Notes: generated from the letters alone by a model not told the origin. A DNA stretch of 39,355 nucleotides from Oscillospiraceae bacterium (GCA_017532085.1 JAFXJT010000015.1:1-39355), one strand, 5' to 3'. Counted from the stretch's first letter, positions 14,700 through 23,808 are shown. Program-made: numbers and translations.

Positions 14700-15437
14700 T
14701 TACGATGCCTCCGAAGAAGCCGCAGATTCCAATGTAATGCTATCCGCAATCTGCAGAATCGATTCCGTATTGAGGGCTTCGAAGAAAACAGAAATCCGCT
14801 GATTGGGGTTCCGATCGGGATAAATCATAGCAACAGCAGAAATATTATCTACAAACTCTGTGTTGATACGCAAAAATCCACGATATCCCTTACCATCCAA
14901 CCGATAAATGGTATCAAAGCGCTCATAGGTATCGTTTTTATAATCCGCAAGCTGATAAAACGTCTTGGCGACACTCGCATTGTTCATGGTAAAATATTCT
15001 TTGGTGATAGAATATTGCAGTTGGTCGATCTCATATTCGTTCTGCGGAACAGAAAGCGAATTGACATCACAGAATTCCTTCAATGCATCCGCAGAAATTT
15101 CCTCCGAATCATAGTAGGGAATTCCTGCAAAGAGAAACGGCGGACTGAAGGTAATCGTCAAATCCTGTCCGGACAGCTTAATGCGATTGGCAGATTCCGT
15201 GACCTGCAGATCCTTGGAGGCCTTCATGGTCATACCAAAGCCGCTGTATTCCTTTGCATCTTCAGGCAAGGAAGAAATGGAGGTAGGGAACTCCTTCACC
15301 TGCTCTTGCAAATGCGAATATTCCTTTTCCACCTTAAGATACCACGGCAAACCCGGGAATGCAAAAGCCCAGATCAATCCACCGGCAATTACCGCGCCGC
15401 CCACGGCACCCAAAGCGATTTTCCATGTTTTTTTCAT
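14700..15437 (-). CDS. Unknown membrane-anchored protein between rimM and trmD
   Basis: 245 aa, not recognised. An N-terminal MKK and hydrophobic helix (about 6-27, rich in Gly/Ala/Ile) suggests a signal anchor; no lipobox cysteine is present. The rest (about 35-245) is a soluble domain with alternating polar and hydrophobic strands, probably extracytoplasmic. The start has a GGAGAATC-like site 5 nt before ATG and lies 20 nt behind rimM. Its place inside the rimM-trmD unit is odd, as those genes act on ribosomes and tRNA. It may simply share the transcript. Confidence 0.75.
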   Translation of the reverse strand: MKKTWKIALGAVGGAVIAGGLIWAFAFPGLPWYLKVEKEYSHLQEQVKEFPTSISSLPEDAKEYSGFGMTMKASKDLQVTESANRIKLSGQDLTITFSPPFLFAGIPYYDSEEISADALKEFCDVNSLSVPQNEYEIDQLQYSITKEYFTMNNASVAKTFYQLADYKNDTYERFDTIYRLDGKGYRGFLRINTEFVDNISAVAMIYPDRNPNQRISVFFEALNTESILQIADSITLESAASSEAS

Positions 15438-15457
15438 ATGATTCTCCTTCTCTTTTC

Positions 15458-15973
15458 TCAGTCAAACAAACCCGGAAGCGGTCGGATCACAACCACGCCC
15501 TCATCAACGGAAACAGAACAGACAACGTCAGGGATCACCGGTACCAAGCGTTCCTTTCCTGCTTCATCCCGAATTACATAAACATCATTGGCACCGGTCT
15601 GGAGCACATCGCTGATCGTACCATAGCAGACATCCGTATCAGCATCCAGCACGGAAAGTCCCAGCAGATCCTGGATAAAATACGTATCCTCATCCAAATC
15701 CGCATCATCACGATTCATATATAATATCGTATTGCGCAGCGCCTGCGCCTGCTCGACAGTATCCACACCGGCAAGCTTCATCAATACCATATTTTTTTGT
15801 ACCTTTGCTTGTTCTATGGATACGGCTATGGCATTCTCACCGTTGGGATTGCGATAAAGCGTATCGAATTGACAAAGGATCTCCGGGCTGTCACACCACG
15901 GCTGCACCTTCACGGTACCATTCAGGCCATGAACCGTAACGATCTTACCGATTTCAAGATATTGTTTTTTCAT
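15458..15973 (-). CDS. rimM: 16S rRNA processing/30S maturation factor RimM
   Basis: 171 aa. Binds S19 and helps maturation of the 30S head. The N-terminal beta-barrel begins YLEIGKIVTVHGLNGTVKV, the family signature, and the C-terminal PRC-barrel carries LGLSVLD, TGANDVYVI and LVPVIPDVV. Start: AAAAGGAGCC about 9 nt before ATG. First gene of rimM-unknown-trmD, behind a near-consensus promoter. Confidence 0.95.
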   Translation of the reverse strand: MKKQYLEIGKIVTVHGLNGTVKVQPWCDSPEILCQFDTLYRNPNGENAIAVSIEQAKVQKNMVLMKLAGVDTVEQAQALRNTILYMNRDDADLDEDTYFIQDLLGLSVLDADTDVCYGTISDVLQTGANDVYVIRDEAGKERLVPVIPDVVCSVSVDEGVVVIRPLPGLFD

Positions 15974-16016
15974 TGAGACACGGCTCCTTTTTTCAAGGTA
16001 AAATGCTTACTTGGTG

Positions 16017-16045
16017 ATTATAGCACATTTCACGCATTCCGTCAA
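16017..16045 (-). promoter_or_regulatory. Promoter of the rimM-trmD operon
   Basis: TTGACG (16040-16045), 17-nt spacer, TATAAT (16017-16022) on the minus strand, about 45 nt before rimM. Confidence 0.85.
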
Positions 16046-16075
16046 GGCAATATGCAACCATGAAGAAGCAAAAGC

Positions 16076-16112
16076 AATCTCCTCAAAAAGCATACGGCTC
16101 TTTGAGGAGATC
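16076..16112 (-). terminator. Terminator behind the unknown membrane protein gene
   Basis: Inverted repeat ATCTCCTCAAA / TTTGAGGAGAT (16078-16088 region and 16101-16111) followed by TGCTTTTGC on the minus strand, just after the stop at 16124. Confidence 0.65.
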
Positions 16113-16123
16113 ATGCATTTCAT

Positions 16124-16768
16124 TCAGGCTTCCGGCAGCGGCTTCACATTTGCCTTTGCCCAATTCAAGTTTTCTGTGGTATATCCAAAGCGGCATCCCG
16201 ATGCACGTTTTCCGATTTCGCCTGCTGCATATTCCAGATCGCCGGCATATTTCTGACCCATACGAAACGGATATTCATAGCTATCCCCGTAGCAATCATG
16301 TATCACCAGATAAATCCCATCCAGCACGCCATTGGTACGATGCTCTTTCCGATATATCAGCAAAATATGGTCATAAGGAATAAAGCTTTCAAAGCACTTG
16401 CGTTTCATGATAAACTGCTCTGTAACCATCACCTGCGGATGATCCAGTATCATTTCTTCTTCTCCCTGCAAAATCTGTGCAGCGAGATCATCGGGGGAAC
16501 CATATTTCCGGAACAAGCGATGCTTCTCGGTTCGAAACACAGTCTTGATTGCAGAAAACAACCGTTTTCCTGCATATACCATCAGCAAAATACCCATCAC
16601 CACAGCTGCCAGCGCAGGAAACGGACGCCCATCATTCAGCAAAAACGGACCGGCTATCAGCATAAGAACCGCAAATAAAGCAAAGAAACAATAACCCACA
16701 GCAGCCCAACCATTTCGACGTCTCATAAGCCGCACGATCTTATCACCGGTCAGCAATGAACCTGCCAT
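16124..16768 (-). CDS. Unknown two-helix membrane protein
   Basis: 214 aa, not recognised. Two membrane helices near the N-terminus (about 20-43 and 48-68), then a cytosolic domain (about 70-214) with 'ITVTE-F'-like strands (HPQVMVTEQFIM, PYDHILLIYRKE) that recall PH-like or YcxB-type domains, but the match is too weak to name. Start: GGAAGGAGG, 10 nt, ATG. It follows an unknown gene by 40 nt and ends in a terminator, so the two likely form one transcript. Confidence 0.7.
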   Translation of the reverse strand: MAGSLLTGDKIVRLMRRRNGWAAVGYCFFALFAVLMLIAGPFLLNDGRPFPALAAVVMGILLMVYAGKRLFSAIKTVFRTEKHRLFRKYGSPDDLAAQILQGEEEMILDHPQVMVTEQFIMKRKCFESFIPYDHILLIYRKEHRTNGVLDGIYLVIHDCYGDSYEYPFRMGQKYAGDLEYAAGEIGKRASGCRFGYTTENLNWAKANVKPLPEA

Positions 16769-16808
16769 ATGTCAAATGCCTCCTTCCGACAAAACAGTGC
16801 GGATATGA

Positions 16809-17684
16809 TCAATGAAACTCTGTGCCCGGATTCAATGTGGCCGGAGATTTCCATTGGATACCGTAATCACTGCGAAGGATCAGCTTTTTGACCATCCAGT
16901 ATTCCTTACAATAGTCATAATAGCCGCGCTGATGTTCCAATGCCTCATCAATCTTCTCTTCCAGTTCATAACGAATCGAAAGATATTCGGGTGTCAGCTC
17001 CACAGGATCCGTCACAGTATCACCGATCGTTTCATGCGCTTCCTTGGTTACAACAGCATATTCCTCAGCACCCAGATCCGCAAGAAGCATTTCGGACAGT
17101 GCTGCCGTCATGCCGTCCGCAGTCTGTGAAGCATACAGGCAAATGGCACATGCGCTGTCTCGCAGATCCAGCAAAGCACCGTTTTCCAGCAATGTTACAC
17201 CCTTTGCCATCAGACGCTTGGCTGCTTCATGCATTTGGATTGTATAATGCAGCGCTTCGGGCCACCAGCGTGCTTCGGCATAGGTCTCGGCTGTGGCCTG
17301 ACAAAACCGCAGATAATCGGAATCCTTGCCATCCGCAGCAATCGCCTTCAGAGCATCCTGACAATCCGCAATATACGGATGGGCACGCCACGGCGCAAAA
17401 TCCATAGCATGAAATTGCTGAAGCAGCAGACAGGCATACAGCAAATCTACAGCAAGCTCAGAGGTCGGATGGGCACGAAATGCAGCAGAAACACGATCAA
17501 ATAACCGATTGCTGAACCAAACCCCCACAGAAGTTGCACGTTCATTGTTCAGTAAAGCAAGATATTCCATCAAAGCGGTTTGCTTCTGTTGCTCGCTGCT
17601 TTCGGTACTTTGCAGCAGATGTTCCAACGCTTCGCCTTTTGCACGAAGCTCATCCTCGCTGGCGTGATGCATTGTATGGTACAT
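16809..17684 (-). CDS. Unknown soluble helical protein
   Basis: 291 aa, not recognised. The sequence is helical throughout and rich in Ala/Leu/Glu, with repeated 'LLYACLLLQQF', 'YAEARWWPEALHYTIQMHEAAKRLM' (two halves of a TPR-like hairpin) and a C-terminal E/K/Y-rich segment. No signal peptide or membrane helix. It may be a tetratricopeptide-like scaffold. Start: GGAGG, 7 nt, ATG; a longer frame has no site. First gene of a two-gene unit with a TTGACA-type promoter. Confidence 0.7.
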   Translation of the reverse strand: MYHTMHHASEDELRAKGEALEHLLQSTESSEQQKQTALMEYLALLNNERATSVGVWFSNRLFDRVSAAFRAHPTSELAVDLLYACLLLQQFHAMDFAPWRAHPYIADCQDALKAIAADGKDSDYLRFCQATAETYAEARWWPEALHYTIQMHEAAKRLMAKGVTLLENGALLDLRDSACAICLYASQTADGMTAALSEMLLADLGAEEYAVVTKEAHETIGDTVTDPVELTPEYLSIRYELEEKIDEALEHQRGYYDYCKEYWMVKKLILRSDYGIQWKSPATLNPGTEFH

Positions 17685-17758
17685 AACAAAGCCTCCTCTC
17701 CATAAATCAAACCGTTCTCTCATAAATTTCTGTCTGAAATGCCAAAACTCTTATTGTT

Positions 17759-17787
17759 ATAATATCATATATTTGTCATATTGTCAA
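17759..17787 (-). promoter_or_regulatory. Promoter of the unknown helical protein gene
   Basis: TTGACA (17782-17787), 17-nt spacer, TATTAT (17759-17764) on the minus strand. Confidence 0.7.
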
Positions 17788-17854
17788 GCTAATTTTCAAC
17801 GTATTCACAACCCTGCAGCCCGCACAACTGCAGAAAATATCCCCCAAAAAACAC

Positions 17855-17883
17855 TTTACACAGAGGAAAAAATATGCTATACT
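17855..17883 (+). promoter_or_regulatory. Promoter of the CNNM/CorC-type gene
   Basis: TTTACA (17855-17860), 17-nt spacer, TATACT (17878-17883), about 60 nt before the start codon. Confidence 0.75.
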
Positions 17884-17942
17884 ATATGCCGATGCATCTC
17901 GGCATCAGCACTCAGAAAACGATATACGGAGGAATGCATATT

Positions 17943-19268
17943 ATGTTTGGGCAGATTCTGCTGCAATTACTGTTGATCGGATTGAATGCAATCTTTGCCT
18001 GCGCAGAGATCGCTATTATTTCCATTCACGATACAAAGCTTCAGCATATGGCAGCAGGCGGTGACAAACGTGCAGCCCGATTGGTAAAACTGACCTCGCA
18101 ACCGGCACGGTTTCTGGCAACCATACAGGTAGCCATTACGCTTTCCGGTTTTCTGGGCAGTGCCTTTGCTGCGGATAATTTTTCGGCAACACTCACAAAC
18201 TGGCTGCTTTCTCTGGGCGTGCCTCTTCAGGAAGAAACGCTGGATACCCTCTCGGTACTGCTGATTACCATTCTGCTGTCCTATCTGACACTGGTGTTCG
18301 GAGAACTGGTGCCGAAACGAATCGGCATGAAAAATGCGGAAAAACTGGGGCTTGCACTTTCCACTATGATTTCCGTGATTTCCAAGCTGTTCAGACCGTT
18401 GGTCTCTGTACTGACTGCTTCTACCAACGGAATTCTGCGCCTGTTCGGAATGGATCCCAACGCCGAAACGGAATCTGTTACCGAAGAAGAAATCCGCATG
18501 ATGGTAGATGCCGGCAGCGAAAAAGGTGCCATCGACGATATTGAGCGCGAATTGATCCAAAATGTATTTGCTTTTGATGATATTACAGCAGAGGATATCT
18601 GCACGCATCGAACGGATACGGTATTTCTTTCCCGTGAAGATACCCCAGAACAATGGCATAGGCAAATCTTTGAAACCTGCCATAGCTATTATCCCGTTTG
18701 CGGCGCCAGCAGCGATCAGATTATAGGCGTGCTTTCTGCAGTGGATTATTACCGTCTGGAAAACAAAACGCGTGATGCAATCTTAGCTGCAATACGTCCT
18801 GCCTATTTTGTTCCCGCTGCCATGACAGCCGATGTTCTGTTTACGGAAATGAAACGCAATCACGAGCGTTTTGCAGTTGTTTTGGATGAATACGGCGGTA
18901 CTGCCGGTGTGATTACCATGACCGATCTCATTGAAGAGCTGGTCGGAGATCTGGGACATGATACCAACCCCAGTGCCGATGAAGAACTGACCCGCATCAA
19001 CGATACCACCTGGCGCATCGGCGGAGGAGTGCGGCTTTCAGAGGTTTCTGCCGCCATCGGCATAACTCTGACCGGTGATTACGATACGCTCAGCGGTTAT
19101 CTGTTCGGTGCTCTGGGAAGCATTCCCAAAGATGGCAGTCATCTGAAGCTGCAAACCGAGCAAATCAATGCTGAAGTGCTCAATGTACGGGGACACAAAG
19201 CAGAAACAGTTCTGGTGTCACTGCGCTCCGCAAAGTCTGCAGAGACTGCCCCATCCGCACAAGAATAA
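17943..19268 (+). CDS. CNNM/HlyC/CorC-family membrane protein with CBS domains
   Basis: 441 aa. Order: CNNM (DUF21) transmembrane domain (about 1-190) with the conserved 'FACAEIAI', 'SGFLGSAFA' and 'FGELVPKRIG' segments; a CBS pair (about 205-325) where the usual linker EEEIRMMVDAGSEKG and R-T-D-hV motif are visible; and a C-terminal transporter-associated CorC_HlyC domain (about 345-425) with VLDEYGGTAGVITMTDLIEELVG (read as two motifs). Members move or sense Mg2+, Co2+ or Na+; the ion here is unknown. The start was placed at the ATG 10 nt after GGAGG, where the CNNM domain begins. Single gene with promoter and terminator. Confidence 0.9.
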   Translation: MFGQILLQLLLIGLNAIFACAEIAIISIHDTKLQHMAAGGDKRAARLVKLTSQPARFLATIQVAITLSGFLGSAFAADNFSATLTNWLLSLGVPLQEETLDTLSVLLITILLSYLTLVFGELVPKRIGMKNAEKLGLALSTMISVISKLFRPLVSVLTASTNGILRLFGMDPNAETESVTEEEIRMMVDAGSEKGAIDDIERELIQNVFAFDDITAEDICTHRTDTVFLSREDTPEQWHRQIFETCHSYYPVCGASSDQIIGVLSAVDYYRLENKTRDAILAAIRPAYFVPAAMTADVLFTEMKRNHERFAVVLDEYGGTAGVITMTDLIEELVGDLGHDTNPSADEELTRINDTTWRIGGGVRLSEVSAAIGITLTGDYDTLSGYLFGALGSIPKDGSHLKLQTEQINAEVLNVRGHKAETVLVSLRSAKSAETAPSAQE

Positions 19269-19279
19269 ACCCGAATCAC

Positions 19280-19315
19280 AAGGCGCAGTTCCTTTTGCAG
19301 GGATTGCGCCTTCTT
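19280..19315 (+). terminator. Terminator of the CNNM/CorC-type gene
   Basis: AAGGCGCA (19280-19287) pairs with TGCGCCTT (19305-19312), with an inner CC/GG pair, and is followed by CTTTC. Confidence 0.75.
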
Positions 19316-19401
19316 TCTACGAATTCAATGTAGGCATGCTCTTTTGATTTATGCAAAAAGGCAAAAATATGCTCAAACCATGGATTTCCTGTGGAATCCC
19401 C

Positions 19402-19430
19402 TTGCAATTTCAGTTGCGCTGTGCTATAAT
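19402..19430 (+). promoter_or_regulatory. Promoter of the Wzz-like gene
   Basis: TTGCAA (19402-19407), 17-nt spacer, TATAAT (19425-19430). A hairpin ATGGCA/TGCCAT lies in the ~85-nt leader at 19449-19474. Confidence 0.7.
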
Positions 19431-19522
19431 ATCGCTATGTGAGTTTATATGGCATGATTCTGAAATACTGCCATGTAAGCGGAATTGCATTCTATCAAAT
19501 GAGAAAGAATGAGGAATAATCA

Positions 19523-21064
19523 ATGGCTGATGAGAAAAATATTCGTCTGGTGCTGCAGCAGCAGGAAACAGAAGAAAAACCTTTGCTGCGAATCAACACA
19601 TTGTGGAAGCAGGCAAAACGCTTCTTTGTACTCTGGATTGTCGTATCCATTGTTGCCGCCTTGGGCGTTGGCGCTTTCGCCATGGTGAATTACTCCGATA
19701 CCATGGAAACACAAGCAATGGTGGAGTTCAGTTTCAAGGGAATTGAATCCGGCAAAGACCCCTACGGCAATAACTTCGACATCACAAAGCTCAAGTCTCC
19801 TGCTGTGATTGAAGCTGCTTTGACTGCACAAGGCATCTCTAAGGAGGATGTTCCGGTAGATGTCGTGCGCAATGCGCTCACAATCGGCGGTGTTCGTCCT
19901 GAAGATGCCATAGAGAAAATGGTCGGATATCAGAATATTATCGACATGGGCAACACCAATGCGCTCAGCGCTTTGAAGGAATTTCTGAATGTTACTTACT
20001 TCCCTACAAAATTCGTCATTACCCTCCAGCTGGATAATACCGATTTGGAGCCGGAACAGGGCGCTGCATTGCTGGATGCCATTTTGGAATCCTACAAGCA
20101 GTATTTCTTCCAGACCTATGGCTATAACGATGCATTGGGCAGTGCAGTTTTGTCTGTTGATTACAACGATTACGATTACGAGCGTGTCATCGAAGTATTT
20201 GACAGCACCCTGGCCTCCGCGCAGTCCTATCTTAATACACTTGCAGCAGAAGATGACACCGGATTCCGTTCCGCTACCACAGGATACAGCTTCCGTGATC
20301 TTTCTTCCGCAATCAATACACTGCGTACAGAGGATCTGGATTGGATCAATTCCTATGTCACTGTGAATAATGTAACCAAGGATAAGGGATTGCTGCTGAC
20401 CTATTACGATTATCGGATCCAATCCTTAGAGCGCGCCAAAACAGCTGCACAGGAAAAGCTGGTTGCCATCGACGAATCCATTGCTGCATATCAGAAAGAC
20501 ACCATTCTTGTGATGAATAATGAAAACGGCAAAGATATGACCGTTTCTCAGTCTTCCGGCACCTATGACAGCATGATTCAGCAGAAGATCAATATGCAGT
20601 CGCAAATTGCTGAGTACACGCGGGATATCAGCTACTATACTTCTCGTTCCACCTCTCTGCGCACCACAACCACCACCGTAACCAATGCACAGATTAAAAT
20701 GGTGGATGAGCGTATTGCCAATCTCTATACCAAAGTGGAAACCTTGATCGACCAGGTGAATGTGACTGCTGATGAGTATTTTGAAAATGTTGCATATGCC
20801 AATGCGTTTACTGTACTGGTTCCTGCCAATGTTCCGGCGGAAACCGGTCTGATTGCAATTGCCACATCATCTGTTTTTCCGATTGTCATCGTCGAATGCT
20901 TGATTCTGGTTGTTTATGTGATGGTGGTTGTATGCACCGCATTTGCAAAGGATCAGCGCATTTCTTCCGGTATTGCGTCGTCTGCACAGGATACCGGCAG
21001 CTCCGAAGAAACGGAAGCACAGCAGCAGGATACTGCGAAGGATAAGAAAGCACAGAAAAAGTGA
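19523..21064 (+). CDS. Wzz/chain-length-determinant-like membrane protein
   Basis: 513 aa. The topology is that of polysaccharide co-polymerases: a cytosolic N-terminus, one membrane helix (about 34-56), a long extracytoplasmic coiled-coil segment (about 60-445, with predicted helices around 290-340 and 365-440), a second membrane helix (about 450-474) and a Gln/Glu/Lys-rich cytosolic tail (about 475-513). Such proteins set chain length of surface polysaccharides with a Wzy polymerase. There is no tyrosine-kinase domain. Start: a GAGGAATAATCA leader before ATG. The next gene makes UDP-glucuronate, a capsule precursor, which supports the role; no polymerase or glycosyltransferase is in the window. 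Confidence 0.75.
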   Translation: MADEKNIRLVLQQQETEEKPLLRINTLWKQAKRFFVLWIVVSIVAALGVGAFAMVNYSDTMETQAMVEFSFKGIESGKDPYGNNFDITKLKSPAVIEAALTAQGISKEDVPVDVVRNALTIGGVRPEDAIEKMVGYQNIIDMGNTNALSALKEFLNVTYFPTKFVITLQLDNTDLEPEQGAALLDAILESYKQYFFQTYGYNDALGSAVLSVDYNDYDYERVIEVFDSTLASAQSYLNTLAAEDDTGFRSATTGYSFRDLSSAINTLRTEDLDWINSYVTVNNVTKDKGLLLTYYDYRIQSLERAKTAAQEKLVAIDESIAAYQKDTILVMNNENGKDMTVSQSSGTYDSMIQQKINMQSQIAEYTRDISYYTSRSTSLRTTTTTVTNAQIKMVDERIANLYTKVETLIDQVNVTADEYFENVAYANAFTVLVPANVPAETGLIAIATSSVFPIVIVECLILVVYVMVVVCTAFAKDQRISSGIASSAQDTGSSEETEAQQQDTAKDKKAQKK

Positions 21065-21073
21065 ATATGATAT

Positions 21074-21105
21074 CAATTGCCGCTTCTTTCGCAATCCGGC
21101 AATTG
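21074..21105 (+). other. Hairpin between the Wzz-like gene and ugd
   Basis: CAATTGCCG (21074-21082) and CGGCAATTG (21097-21105) form a 9-bp stem with a 14-nt loop. No T run follows; instead TATAAT lies at 21108-21113. It may tune ugd expression or protect the mRNA end. Confidence 0.45.
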
Positions 21106-21138
21106 GATATAATATAATGAAAGCTGAGGATGATTATC

Positions 21139-22377
21139 ATGAAGATTGCAGTTGCCGGTACCGGATATGTAGGCTTATCCATTGCCACATTGCTGTCGCA
21201 GCATCATACTGTTACCGCTGTGGATATTATCCCTGAAAAGGTGGAAATGATCAATCAGCGGAAGTCTCCCATTCAGGATGACTATATTGAAGCTTATTTC
21301 GCAGAAAAAGAATTGGATCTCACCGCGACACTGGATGCAAAAGCAGCGTATACCGATGCGGAATTCGTTGTGATCGCTGCTCCAACCAACTATGACAGCC
21401 AAAAGAATTTCTTTGATACTTCTGCTGTGGAGAAGGTTATTGAACTGGTGATGCAGTACAATCCCAATGCGATTATGGTAATCAAATCCACCATCCCTGT
21501 GGGCTATACCGCTTCGATCCGTGAAAAAACCGGCAGCAAGAATCTGATCTTCAGTCCGGAATTCCTGCGGGAAAGCAAAGCGCTCTATGATAATCTGTAT
21601 CCCAGCCGCATTATTGTCGGCACGGATATGGAAGATGCCCGTCTGGTGGAGGCAGCGAAGCGTTTTGCGGCATTGCTGCAGGAAGGTGCAATCAAAGAGG
21701 ATATCCCCACACTGTTTATGGGCTTTACGGAGGCAGAGGCTGTGAAGCTGTTCGCTAACACCTATCTTGCCCTGCGTGTCAGCTATTTCAACGAGCTGGA
21801 TACCTATGCCGAAATGAAAGGTCTGGATACCCAGCAAATCATTGAAGGTGTTTGTCTGGATCCCCGTATCGGCAGCCACTATAACAATCCCAGTTTTGGT
21901 TACGGCGGCTATTGTCTGCCGAAAGATACCAAACAATTGCTTGCCAATTATGCCGATGTTCCTCAGGATATGATGAGTGCAATTGTCGCATCCAACCGTA
22001 CCCGCAAGGATTTCATTGCAAGCAGAGTATTAGAACTGGCAGGCTATTACAGCTATGATGAAAACAGTCAGTATGATAAATCGCTGGAAAGACCTGTGAC
22101 TATCGGTGTCTATCGTCTGACTATGAAGAGCAATTCCGATAATTTCCGGCAAAGCTCCATTCAAGGCGTTATGAAACGTGTGAAAGCAAAAGGTGCAACT
22201 GTCATTATCTATGAACCGACTCTGCAAGACGGCGACACCTTCTTTGGAAGCCTTGTCGTCAATGATCTGGAACAGTTCAAGGCAAAAAGCGATGCCATTA
22301 TCGCCAACCGTTATGATGACTGTCTGGATGATGTGCAGGATAAGGTTTATACCAGAGATATTTTCAAAAGAGATTGA
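21139..22377 (+). CDS. ugd: UDP-glucose 6-dehydrogenase
   Basis: 412 aa. Oxidises UDP-glucose to UDP-glucuronate with two NAD+, supplying acidic sugar for exopolysaccharide. Seen: Rossmann motif GTGYVG (7-12), PTNYD in the first domain, FSPEFLRE, the central helix [13 protein letters not shown], catalytic Cys259 in [11 protein letters not shown], and a C-terminal UDP-binding domain with [16 protein letters not shown]. Start: GAGG, 9 nt, ATG; an ATG three codons earlier abuts the site. It lies 74 nt behind the Wzz-like gene, with a hairpin between, and ends in a terminator. Confidence 0.94.
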   Translation: MKIAVAGTGYVGLSIATLLSQHHTVTAVDIIPEKVEMINQRKSPIQDDYIEAYFAEKELDLTATLDAKAAYTDAEFVVIAAPTNYDSQKNFFDTSAVEKVIELVMQYNPNAIMVIKSTIPVGYTASIREKTGSKNLIFSPEFLRESKALYDNLYPSRIIVGTDMEDARLVEAAKRFAALLQEGAIKEDIPTLFMGFTEAEAVKLFANTYLALRVSYFNELDTYAEMKGLDTQQIIEGVCLDPRIGSHYNNPSFGYGGYCLPKDTKQLLANYADVPQDMMSAIVASNRTRKDFIASRVLELAGYYSYDENSQYDKSLERPVTIGVYRLTMKSNSDNFRQSSIQGVMKRVKAKGATVIIYEPTLQDGDTFFGSLVVNDLEQFKAKSDAIIANRYDDCLDDVQDKVYTRDIFKRD

Positions 22378-22398
22378 TCTCTTTTACATTGTATGCAT

Positions 22399-22440
22399 GA
22401 AAACAGAGCAAAGCGAATTCTCGTTTGGCTCTGTTTTTTT
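22399..22440 (+). terminator. Terminator of ugd
   Basis: AAAACAGAGC pairs with GCTCTGTTTT around an inner stem (22399-22408 / 22428-22437), followed by TTTG. Confidence 0.85.
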
Positions 22441-22501
22441 GTCATAAGCGAAAAAAAGCAGCTTTTCAAACGTCATAGTATCAGGAAAGGAGGTGCGGCA
22501 T

Positions 22502-23029
22502 ATGCCGGAACGCATTTCAAAAGAACTGCGCAAACAATTGCATCAAGGCGATCCTGAAGCCTTTGCTGCTTTGTATCAAATGCTCAAAACGCCCGTATTT
22601 ACCATCGCTTTTCGCATTGTGCGCTCAAAGGAAGAAGCGGAAGATATTATGCAAGAGGTTTTTTTGCGGCTCTGGCGAACCCCACCTGCCCCTTCTGTCC
22701 GGAATCTGCGTGCGTGGATCTTTCAGATGGTGCACAATCTGGCAATCGATACGCTGCGCAGGCATCCGGATACAGCGCAAGCTCTGGAGAATGCCGCATT
22801 GACCGAAGACGATGTCTTTCAGACACTCGCTCTGCGCTTTGATCTGGAGCAGGCAATCCATGCACTGCCCTGTACGGAACGTGAAATCCTGACGCTGCAT
22901 CTGAACGGCGGACTGCGGTTTCATGAGATCGCTGCCATTGTGGAATTATCTGTCTCAGCAACCTATCGAAAATACCGTAAAGCGCTGAATGTGCTCCAAA
23001 CCACATTGAAAGGAGATGGAATTGTATGA
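22502..23029 (+). CDS. ECF-type sigma factor
   Basis: 175 aa, usual length for an extracytoplasmic-function sigma factor. Region 2 (about 20-85) shows the core-binding and -10 recognition helices: DPEAFAALY, FRIVRSKEEAEDIMQEVFLRLW and LRAWIFQMVHNLAIDTLRR (each a family block). Region 4 (about 118-170) shows LPCTEREILTLHLNGGLRF, HEIAAIVELSVSATYRKYRKA. The start is the ATG 8 nt after GGAGG; a GTG abutting the site is less likely. A CGTC sits at 22471-22474, as in ECF -10 elements, but no clear -35 was seen. Its stop overlaps the next start (ATGA), so the following membrane protein is probably its regulator. Confidence 0.93.
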   Translation: MPERISKELRKQLHQGDPEAFAALYQMLKTPVFTIAFRIVRSKEEAEDIMQEVFLRLWRTPPAPSVRNLRAWIFQMVHNLAIDTLRRHPDTAQALENAALTEDDVFQTLALRFDLEQAIHALPCTEREILTLHLNGGLRFHEIAAIVELSVSATYRKYRKALNVLQTTLKGDGIV

Positions 23030-23802
23030 AACAAAACTATCTGTGGTTATTTCTGTTGGTCTGTCTCTTATGTTTCCCCTCTATACGATGTGCCGCTGCC
23101 GACGCTATGTATCCCACTGCCTTGGATCTGCTCAATAGTTGGCAAGATGAATACCCCGATGCTTTTTGCGGCTGTTGGTGTGAGGGCGCTCCAAACATTC
23201 ACCTGACCATTGCCGTTACAAATACTGCAGAGGGCGAAGCGCTCAAGCAGGAGATTCTCTCGCAAGTTGAGGATGACAGCACCGTTTCTTTTGTCTATCA
23301 ACAATATTCCCGCAACGAGCTTCTTGCAGTGCAAACGGAACTCGAATCCTATTTCCAACAGGATATCGGGCTGGTTTTTCTGGCACTCAGAGATGAAGAA
23401 AATCAAATTGAAGCCGCCTTCTATCGTCCCAAGCTGGACTTGCCCGAAACGCAAGCTGTTTTGCAGGCGTGGGAACAACAATTTGGTACTGCAATTGGAA
23501 TACAGGCGGTGGATTATGAGACACTGGAACCCACCATAGGCACCATTGAGCCTGCCAAGGCGCCTCCGTGGCATTTGATTGCAATCTGTGCAGTGTTCTT
23601 TTTGACAATCCTTGCTGCAGCGTTATGGATCGTGCAGCGTAAACATCATACAGCACTGCAAACAACCGAAAACATCCTTACGCAGGATAATGCATCTATC
23701 AGCAAAACAGCATTATGCCGTATGATCAAAGAACAAGTGCCCGCAATACCAAGGCATTGTGATGATGCGATTTTGTCTGTGATGGAAGAAACCCCCCGAT
23801 AA
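23026..23802 (+). CDS. Membrane protein translationally coupled to the ECF sigma factor
   Basis: 258 aa, family not recognised. A signal peptide (1-24), an extracellular domain (about 25-180) rich in Gln/Glu/Leu with Cys-Gly-Cys-Trp-Cys near residue 48, one membrane helix (about 183-204) and a cytosolic tail (205-258). Classical anti-sigma factors have the sigma-binding part at the N-terminus in the cytosol; here the cytosolic part is C-terminal, so the topology is reversed. The ATGA overlap with the sigma gene implies a functional pair, possibly a sensor or an atypical anti-sigma. No zinc-binding HxxxCxxC motif is present. Confidence 0.75.
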   Translation: MKQNYLWLFLLVCLLCFPSIRCAAADAMYPTALDLLNSWQDEYPDAFCGCWCEGAPNIHLTIAVTNTAEGEALKQEILSQVEDDSTVSFVYQQYSRNELLAVQTELESYFQQDIGLVFLALRDEENQIEAAFYRPKLDLPETQAVLQAWEQQFGTAIGIQAVDYETLEPTIGTIEPAKAPPWHLIAICAVFFLTILAAALWIVQRKHHTALQTTENILTQDNASISKTALCRMIKEQVPAIPRHCDDAILSVMEETPR

Positions 23803-23808
23803 TATCAA

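Noticed and set aside
19520-20422. 300-codon minus-strand frame within the Wzz-like gene
   Set aside because: Antisense shadow without start signals; the plus frame has clear membrane topology and a promoter.
22441-22501. Autoregulated ECF promoter before the sigma gene
   Set aside because: CGTC is present but no GAAC-like -35 at proper distance; mentioned only in the gene entry.
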